A stretch of 64,000 nt of DNA from Thioclava sp. JE_KL1. Lineage in GTDB: Bacteria; Pseudomonadota; Alphaproteobacteria; Rhodobacterales; Rhodobacteraceae. Under the pieces are notes generated by a model. The model saw only the letters and a list, made by a program, of their open reading frames with translations. It did not search any database and was not told the DNA's origin. A program made the position numbers and the translations under genes. Positions 58,784-64,000 of this stretch are shown here, piece after piece. The stretch's first letter is position 1. Each line of letters starts with the position of its first letter. The stretch covers positions 372,001 through 436,000 of the forward strand of contig NZ_WBJS01000002.1 of assembly GCF_009296265.1 (NCBI RefSeq), read 5' to 3'.

Positions 58784-59853
58784 TGGCGGACAAGGCGCAA
58801 GCGCGGGCGCAGGCAAGCCGCCTGCTGGAGCAATTCCTCAAAGCGGGTGCGGTCGAGGTCACGCCTGACATCCTGCAACCCGCCGAGGCGCTTCTCGACC
58901 TTTATGGCGAGGATATCCGCGCCCGCGCCTATGTCACCGCCGACCCGCTGCGCGGCGAGATGATGCTGCGCCCGGATTTCACCGTGCCGGTGGTGCAGGA
59001 GCACATGGCCAACGGCGCCGAGCCCGCGCGCTACGCATATGCGGGCGAGGTCTTCCGCCGTCAGGATCATCGCGGCCCCGCGCGCGCCAATGAGTATTTT
59101 CAGGCCGGGTTCGAAATCTTCGACCGCGCCGATCCCGAAGCCGCAGATGCCGAGGTCTTCGCGCTGTTCGCGGGGCTTCTCGCCAAGCTGAACCTGTCCG
59201 CCACGATCGGCGATATGGGCCTACTGCGCGCCGCCGTCGACGGGCTGGATACGCTGCCCGAGCGCAAGGCCGCGCTTGCGCGTCACATCTGGCGTCCCAA
59301 GCGCTTCCAGCATCTGCTTGCGCGCTATTCGGGGCAGGTCGAGGTGCCGAAAGCCCGCGCCGATCTGCTGACGGGCCAACGCTCCGGCGCGCCGTGGATC
59401 GGGTTGCGCTCGCGCGAGGAGATGGAGGCGCGGATCGCCACGCTGGCCGCCGATGCCGCCGCCGCGCCGATCCCGACCGATGCGGTCGCCGCGATGGGTA
59501 AGCTTGCAGAATTGCGCTGTGCTGCGGATCAGGCGCCTGCCGCCCTGCGCGCGCTGAACATCGTTGCAATCGAACCCGCCATCGCGCGGCTCGAAAAGCG
59601 CCTCGACGCGCTCGCCACGCGCGGCATCGACCTCGCCGCGATCACCTTCGACGCGAGCCACGGCCGCTCGACGATGGAATATTACGACGGCTTCGTTTTC
59701 ACCTTCACCGCAGCCGATCCGGCGCTGCCGCCGGTCGCGAGCGGTGGGCGCTACGACGCGCTGACCCGGCAACTGGGGCAGGGGCGCGAAATCCCCGCCG
59801 TGGGCGGCGTGATCCGTGCGGGGCTGATGTCCGATCTGGAGGCGCAAGCATGA
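58783..59853 (+). CDS. hisZ: ATP phosphoribosyltransferase regulatory subunit
   Basis: 356 residues, a HisRS-like catalytic core without the anticodon-binding domain. It keeps MLRPDFTVPVVQEHM, AGEVFRRQDH, FQAGFEIF and YYDGFVFTF with a final ASGGRYDAL. HisZ does not charge tRNA; it binds short HisG and gives it activity and feedback control by histidine. It overlaps hisS by one base (TGATG) and hisG by four (ATGA). Confidence 0.94.
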   Translation: MADKAQARAQASRLLEQFLKAGAVEVTPDILQPAEALLDLYGEDIRARAYVTADPLRGEMMLRPDFTVPVVQEHMANGAEPARYAYAGEVFRRQDHRGPARANEYFQAGFEIFDRADPEAADAEVFALFAGLLAKLNLSATIGDMGLLRAAVDGLDTLPERKAALARHIWRPKRFQHLLARYSGQVEVPKARADLLTGQRSGAPWIGLRSREEMEARIATLAADAAAAPIPTDAVAAMGKLAELRCAADQAPAALRALNIVAIEPAIARLEKRLDALATRGIDLAAITFDASHGRSTMEYYDGFVFTFTAADPALPPVASGGRYDALTRQLGQGREIPAVGGVIRAGLMSDLEAQA

Positions 59854-60563
59854 GCGAGGCCATGATCAAACTCGGTGTGCCCTCCAAGGGGCGTCTGATG
59901 GAGAAGACCTTCGACTGGTTTGCGCAAGCAGGCATCACGCTCAAGCGCACCGGGTCGGAGCGCGAATATGCAGGCGCGGTCGAAGGGGCCGAGGGCGTGC
60001 AGCTCGTACTGCTGTCGGCCGGAGAAATCCCGCGCGAACTTGCGGCGGGACGTATCCATCTGGGCGTCACCGGTTCCGATCTCGTGCGCGAAAAGCTCGC
60101 CGACTGGGAAAGTCAGGTCGCCGATCTCGCGCCGATGGGCTTCGGCCATGCCGATCTGATCATCGCGGTGCCGGCCTGCTGGTCGGATGTGGACAGCCTC
60201 GAAGACCTCGACGCCGCTGCCCACCGTTTCCGCGCCACCCACGGCTTCCGCCTGCGGATCGCCACGAAATACCACCGGCTGGTGCGCGAATTCCTGACCC
60301 GCGAAGGCGTGGCAGACTGGCAGCTCGTCGACAGTCAGGGCGCGACCGAGGGCACGATCGCGAACCTCACCGCCGAGGCCGTGGCCGACATCACTTCGAG
60401 CGGCGAGACGCTGCGCGCGAACCACCTGAAGATCCTCTCCGACGGGCTGATCCACCAGTCTCAGGCGACGCTGTTTGCGTCGCGCGCCGCCGACTGGTCG
60501 GGGCAGGAAAGCCGCCTTGCGGGTCTCGCGCAGCAGCTCGGACTGCCAGCGCCAACGCTCTGA
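59850..60563 (+). CDS. hisG: ATP phosphoribosyltransferase, short form
   Basis: 237 residues. It opens IKLGVPSKGRLMEKTFDWFAQAG and has the PRPP loop region D-S-Q-G-A-T-E-G-T (about 155) and GVTGSDLVRE. It lacks the C-terminal ACT-like domain of long HisG, which is why HisZ is encoded next to it. It catalyses the first step of histidine synthesis. It is the end of the operon; repeat copy D and a hairpin follow. Confidence 0.96.
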   Translation: MSEAMIKLGVPSKGRLMEKTFDWFAQAGITLKRTGSEREYAGAVEGAEGVQLVLLSAGEIPRELAAGRIHLGVTGSDLVREKLADWESQVADLAPMGFGHADLIIAVPACWSDVDSLEDLDAAAHRFRATHGFRLRIATKYHRLVREFLTREGVADWQLVDSQGATEGTIANLTAEAVADITSSGETLRANHLKILSDGLIHQSQATLFASRAADWSGQESRLAGLAQQLGLPAPTL

Positions 60564-60564
60564 T

Positions 60565-60590
60565 CTTCCTCTTGGTCGAAATATCCCACG
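60565..60590 (+). repeat. Dispersed intergenic repeat, copy D
   Basis: CTTCCTCTTGGTCGAAATATCCCAC shares the core of copies A-C2, mainly the CTCTTGG..GAAATATCCC part of copy B. It lies in the convergent gap between hisG and the dehydrogenase gene. Confidence 0.7.
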
Positions 60591-60596
60591 GGGGTC

Positions 60597-60616
60597 CGGG
60601 GGTGTGAAACCCCCGG
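60597..60616. terminator. Hairpin between hisG and the dehydrogenase gene
   Basis: CCGGGG and CCCCGG form a stem over an 8-base loop, directly after repeat copy D. No clear T-run is present. The partnership of repeat and hairpin is the same as after hemE. Confidence 0.5.
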
Positions 60617-60626
60617 CCTGCGCCGC

Positions 60627-61568
60627 TCAATAGCCCCGCGATCGGTCCACGAGATAGAGGAACGGCGCGCCGGCCTCGCCCCGCCGGATATTCTCCGCGA
60701 TGACTTCGGACGCGGTCTCTGCCCGGCTCTCGGCGGCGATGTGGGGCGTCACCGTCACGTGGGGATGCGCCCAATAGGGGTGTTCGGGGGGCAGGGGCTC
60801 GACGCGGAAGACGTCGAGCGTCGCGTGCCCGATCTGGCCGCGATCCAGCGCCGCGAGCAGCGCGTCATCGTCGATCAGCGTGCCGCGACCCGGATTGATG
60901 ATCCGCGCGCCTTTCGGCATCTGCGCCAGCGTGTCCGCGTTCAGAAGCTCGGTGGTCTCGGGCGTGTCGGGCAGGATCGAGACGAGGATCTCCGCCTGCG
61001 ACAGCGCCTCCGCAAGACCGTCATCGCCGCTCAGGCAGGTGATCCCGGGGATGTCTTTCGGCGACCGGCTCCAGCCGGTGACCGCAAAGCCCAGACCCGC
61101 CAGCGCTTCGGCGCAGGCCTTGCCCAAAGCGCCCAAGCCCAGCATCACCACCGAGCGGTCCCGCGCAAGGGGCGGGACGCCCCCGTCATGGCGCCAGACA
61201 CCGTCTTGCTGCGCCAAGGTCGCGTCGATCCCGAGGTGATAGCGCAGCACATGGCCGGTCACATAGTCGACCATTCCGCGCTCCAGCCCCGCATCCACCA
61301 TCCGGCACAGGGGCTGGGTTAGGGTCTCGTTGCCGACTACGCGCTCGACCCCGGCCCAGAGGTTCAGCACAGCCTTCGCGCCGGTATAGGCGGTGAAGTC
61401 CTGCACCGGGCCTTGCGGCGAATAGACGACGTAGTCGACCTGCGCGGGGTCGATCTCGTCCGGCTGGACGATCTGCGCCTCAACGTCGGTCGCGGCGATG
61501 GCCTCGGTGAGTGGACGTTCGTAACGAGCCCAGTTCTCGGGCTTGTCGGCGAAAAGGACGCGGATCAT
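60627..61568 (-). CDS. D-2-hydroxyacid dehydrogenase, GhrA-like (glyoxylate/hydroxypyruvate reductase)
   Basis: 313 residues. NAD(P) motif MLGLGALGKACAEALAGLG, catalytic arginine in NPGRGTLIDDDALLAALD, glutamate in VFRVEPLPPEHPYW and histidine in TPHIAAESR. The W-A-G-V-E-R and short N-terminal domain point to the GhrA group. It would reduce glyoxylate or hydroxypyruvate. It overlaps rodA by four bases and so ends the PBP2-rodA unit, an odd metabolic partner for cell-shape genes. Confidence 0.9.
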   Translation of the reverse strand: MIRVLFADKPENWARYERPLTEAIAATDVEAQIVQPDEIDPAQVDYVVYSPQGPVQDFTAYTGAKAVLNLWAGVERVVGNETLTQPLCRMVDAGLERGMVDYVTGHVLRYHLGIDATLAQQDGVWRHDGGVPPLARDRSVVMLGLGALGKACAEALAGLGFAVTGWSRSPKDIPGITCLSGDDGLAEALSQAEILVSILPDTPETTELLNADTLAQMPKGARIINPGRGTLIDDDALLAALDRGQIGHATLDVFRVEPLPPEHPYWAHPHVTVTPHIAAESRAETASEVIAENIRRGEAGAPFLYLVDRSRGY

Positions 61569-62710
61569 CTTTGCCTCGGTCTATGGACATGGGCGCTTTG
61601 CACCAGCCCGAAGGCCGCGAGCAGGATCATCATGGCGGTGCCCCCGTAACTCACCAGTGGCAAGGGAACGCCCACGACGGGCATCAGCCCCATCACCATC
61701 GCCATGTTGATCGCGAAGAAGAAGAAGAACGTCCCCGCGACCCCGAAACTGAGGAGTGATGCGAAGCGGTCCTTCGTTGCCATCGCGGTGTAAAGCGCAA
61801 AGCCGATGATGCCGGTGTAAAGCATCAGGAGGGAGAAGGCACCGACGAAGCCGAACTCCTCGGCGAGCGTGGTGAAGATGAAGTCCGTGTGCTTCTCGGG
61901 CAGGAAGTTCAGCCGACTTTGCGTGCCCTGCATGAAGCCGCGCCCCGACCAGCCGCCCGAGCCGAGCGCGATCTGCGCCTGCATGATGTTGTAGCCCGCG
62001 CCAAGCGGGTCCGAGCCCGGATCGAGGAAGGTGTCGATCCGCTTGTACTGGTAGTCGTGCAGCAGCTGGTACTCCGTGCCGCGGCTTTCCATCACGCCGA
62101 AGACCAGCCCGACGACCAGCGCGATCACGGTGCCGAAGTACCAAAATGACACCCCGGCTGCGAACATCACGAAGGCCCCGCCCAGCACCAGCATCACGGC
62201 GGTGCCGAGGTCGGGCTGGGCCAGCACGAGGAAGGTGGGCGCAAGAATGATCAACGCGGGAATGAACACCCAGAGCGGGCGCGAGACCTTCTCGACGGGC
62301 AGCCAGTCGTAATAGGCGGCCAGCAGCATCACGAGGGTGATCTTCATCAACTCGGAGGGCTGGATGCGCAGCGGGCCGATCTCCAGCCAGCGCTGAGCGC
62401 CCATGCCGATCGCGCCGAAGAACTCCACCGCGACCAGCAGCAAAAGCGCCACGAAATAGGCCAGCGCCGAGACATTGCGCCAGAACCAGACCGGGATGAA
62501 GGCGACGGTGAACATCGCGATCATACCGAGCGCGAAACGCTTCATCTGCGGCTCGGCCCAGGTGTGGATATTCCCGCCCGCGACCGAATAGAGCATCAGG
62601 AAGCCCGCGCAGGCCACCGCCGTCAGCAGGATCACCAGCGGCCAGTTCAGATAGAAGATCTTGCGCCATCCCGTCGGGACGGTCTTGAGATTGCTCTCGA
62701 GATAGCTCAT
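61565..62710 (-). CDS. rodA: Rod shape-determining peptidoglycan glycosyltransferase (SEDS)
   Basis: 381 residues from the ATG at 62710, about ten membrane helices. SEDS signatures: GAQRWLEIGPLRIQPSELMKI, LAQPDLGTAVML, the long periplasmic loop with DPGSDPLGAGYNIMQAQIALGSGGWSGRG and FLPEKHTDFIF, and GVPLPLVSYGGTAMM. It polymerises glycan strands with PBP2 during cell elongation. It overlaps the PBP2 gene by four bases (ATGA). Confidence 0.96.
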   Translation of the reverse strand: MSYLESNLKTVPTGWRKIFYLNWPLVILLTAVACAGFLMLYSVAGGNIHTWAEPQMKRFALGMIAMFTVAFIPVWFWRNVSALAYFVALLLLVAVEFFGAIGMGAQRWLEIGPLRIQPSELMKITLVMLLAAYYDWLPVEKVSRPLWVFIPALIILAPTFLVLAQPDLGTAVMLVLGGAFVMFAAGVSFWYFGTVIALVVGLVFGVMESRGTEYQLLHDYQYKRIDTFLDPGSDPLGAGYNIMQAQIALGSGGWSGRGFMQGTQSRLNFLPEKHTDFIFTTLAEEFGFVGAFSLLMLYTGIIGFALYTAMATKDRFASLLSFGVAGTFFFFFAINMAMVMGLMPVVGVPLPLVSYGGTAMMILLAAFGLVQSAHVHRPRQR

Positions 62711-64000
62711 GCGCGCGACCTCGATTGCGGCTTCTGCACGGTGTCGGGGTCGACCAGATCGAGCGTTTCGTTCAGCTCCTTGGCCTTCGCGCGGGCGAAG
62801 GACGGGTAGGCATCGTCCGGGGGCAGGCCGCCCGCCAGCGCGAACAGCAACACGTCGCGCGCGATCGGGGCGGCGGCCGTCGAGCCGCCCGAGCCGTGCT
62901 CGACCACGACCGAGACCGCGTAGCGCGGATTGTCGATGGGGGCGAAGGCCACGAAGAGCGCGTGGTCGCGGCGGTTCCAGGGAAGCTGCTCGTTGCGGAT
63001 CACGCCGCGGGCGCGTTCGGCCTTGGTGATGTTGCGGACCTGGGAGGTGCCGGTCTTGCCCGCCATCTTCCATTCCTTCATCGCGATGCGCGAGCCGCGC
63101 GCGGTGCCGCGCGAGGAGTTCACCACTGCGGTCATCCCCTTGCGCACGCTGTCGAGATAGACCTTCTCGACGCCCAGATCGTCGGTGACGCGGATTGGTT
63201 GCTCGACCCCGTCACGGGCGCGGATCAGACGCGGCTCGACCTTCTTGCCGCTGGCGATGCGCGCCGCCATGATCGCGAGATGCATCGGCGAGGCCAGCAC
63301 ATAGCCCTGACCGATCGCCGCGTTCGCGGTGTCGCCGATCAGCCAGTCCTTGCCGTAACGCTCCCGCTTCCAGTCCTTGGTGGGGGCCACGCCCTCCTTC
63401 ACCGCCGACATCGGCAGGTCGGGCCGGACGCCGATGCCCAGACGCTTGGCCATGTCGCTCATCTTGTCGATGCCGACGCGCTGCGACAGTTCGTAGTAAT
63501 AGACGTCGCAGGACTGCTCCATGCTCTTGGTCATGTTCACATGGCCATGGCCCGCGCCTTTCCAGCAGTGGAAGCGGCGGCCCGCGATCTCGACATAGCC
63601 GGGGCACCAGATGGTTTCCTCCGGCGTCACCAGCCCCGCCTCCAGCGCGGCGAGCGCGGTGACCATCTTGTAGGTCGAGCCCGGCGGGTAGAGACCCTGC
63701 ACGGTCTTGTCGGCCAGCGGGCGGTGATCGTCCTGCGTGAGGCGCTGATAATCGGCGACCGAGATCCCGCGCACGAAAAGGTTGGGATCGAAGCTCGGTG
63801 CGGAGGCGCAGGCGAGCACGTCGCCATTGGTCACATCCATCACCACGGTCGCGGCGGATTCTTCTTCCAGCCGCTGCAGCGCATAGTTCTGCAGACGATA
63901 ATCGAGCGTCAGCTGAAGGTTCTCGCCGGGCTGGCCGGGTTCGCGCGACAGCTCGCGCATCTCACGCCCGGCGGAGTTCACCTCGACACGCCGCTGACCG
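62707..64000 (-). CDS. mrdA: Penicillin-binding protein 2, C-terminal part (5' cut by window edge)
   Basis: The frame is open to the right edge; about 430 C-terminal residues are present of roughly 640 in the family. The transpeptidase motifs are complete: S-x2-K in PPGSTYKMVTALAALE, S-x-D in SCDVYYYELSQ, and KTG in AGKTGTSQVRN. It crosslinks peptidoglycan for elongation and works with RodA encoded next. The N-terminal membrane anchor and most of the pedestal domain lie outside. Upstream neighbours (mreD, mreC) are expected beyond the edge but not seen. Confidence 0.93.
   Translation of the reverse strand, partial: GQRRVEVNSAGREMRELSREPGQPGENLQLTLDYRLQNYALQRLEEESAATVVMDVTNGDVLACASAPSFDPNLFVRGISVADYQRLTQDDHRPLADKTVQGLYPPGSTYKMVTALAALEAGLVTPEETIWCPGYVEIAGRRFHCWKGAGHGHVNMTKSMEQSCDVYYYELSQRVGIDKMSDMAKRLGIGVRPDLPMSAVKEGVAPTKDWKRERYGKDWLIGDTANAAIGQGYVLASPMHLAIMAARIASGKKVEPRLIRARDGVEQPIRVTDDLGVEKVYLDSVRKGMTAVVNSSRGTARGSRIAMKEWKMAGKTGTSQVRNITKAERARGVIRNEQLPWNRRDHALFVAFAPIDNPRYAVSVVVEHGSGGSTAAAPIARDVLLFALAGGLPPDDAYPSFARAKAKELNETLDLVDPDTVQKPQSRSRA

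Overview
The window is GC-rich, densely packed chromosomal DNA from an alphaproteobacterium. Gene content and order point to the Rhodobacterales (Rhodobacter/Paracoccus/Thioclava type). The main reasons are the divergent hemN-fnrL pair, uspA divergent from ccoNOQP, a ccoGHIS set behind FNR boxes, an acuR-acuI pair, a SelD fused to an FAD oxidoreductase, a type I sulfide:quinone oxidoreductase, and the short HisG plus HisZ pair. I see no insertion sequence, prophage, CRISPR array, integrase or plasmid function. Both edges cut genes: a LuxR-type regulator at the left and PBP2 at the right.

Layout. 1-3.1 kb: end of a LuxR-type regulator, then the minus-strand set acuR-acuI-tauE and a small DUF2256-type zinc-ribbon protein. 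3.2-16.8 kb: the low-oxygen respiration block, with hemN/fnrL, uspA, ccoNOQP and ccoGHIS, carrying four FNR-type boxes. Between ccoP and ccoG sits an extra module of a LysR regulator and two divergently read, overlapping small ORFs. 17-24 kb: a D,D-carboxypeptidase with a SPOR domain, a HAD phosphatase, clpS, an RsmC-like methyltransferase, an SDR with a substituted catalytic lysine, an MFS transporter, and a protein with a sigma-region-4-like segment. 24.2-27.3 kb: hemC, hemE and hemF. 27.4-36.8 kb: lipoprotein, arylesterase, ABC transporter, lytic transglycosylase, CopA-type copper ATPase, DUF2892 protein, L,D-transpeptidase and selU. 37-43 kb: SelD fusion, tRNA(CAT), a large OmpA-domain protein and sqr. 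43.2-52.8 kb: one long minus-strand operon for purine use, xdhA-xdhB-xdhC followed by a BMP-type nucleoside/purine ABC importer. 53-60.6 kb: dnaE, a membrane protein with slyX, and hisS-hisZ-hisG. 60.6-64 kb: PBP2-rodA-ghrA-like, minus strand.

How the genes fit together. FnrL senses oxygen and its boxes flank hemN, uspA, ccoN and ccoG. Haem supply (hemN, hemC, hemE, hemF) and copper handling (ccoG, ccoH, ccoI, ccoS) therefore serve the high-affinity cbb3 oxidase. Sulfide oxidation by Sqr can feed the quinone pool. The purine operon couples import to molybdo-xanthine oxidation.

The least explained features are four. First, the LysR plus small-ORF module inside the cco region. Second, a dispersed intergenic repeat (core CTTGGC, 2-3 nt, AAATATcCC) that lies in four convergent gene gaps. 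Third, the sigma-4-like protein. Fourth, a CTTGATC/GATCAAG palindrome between xdhA and dnaE. No wholly new defence or mobile system is evident. The small-ORF module is the best candidate for something undescribed.
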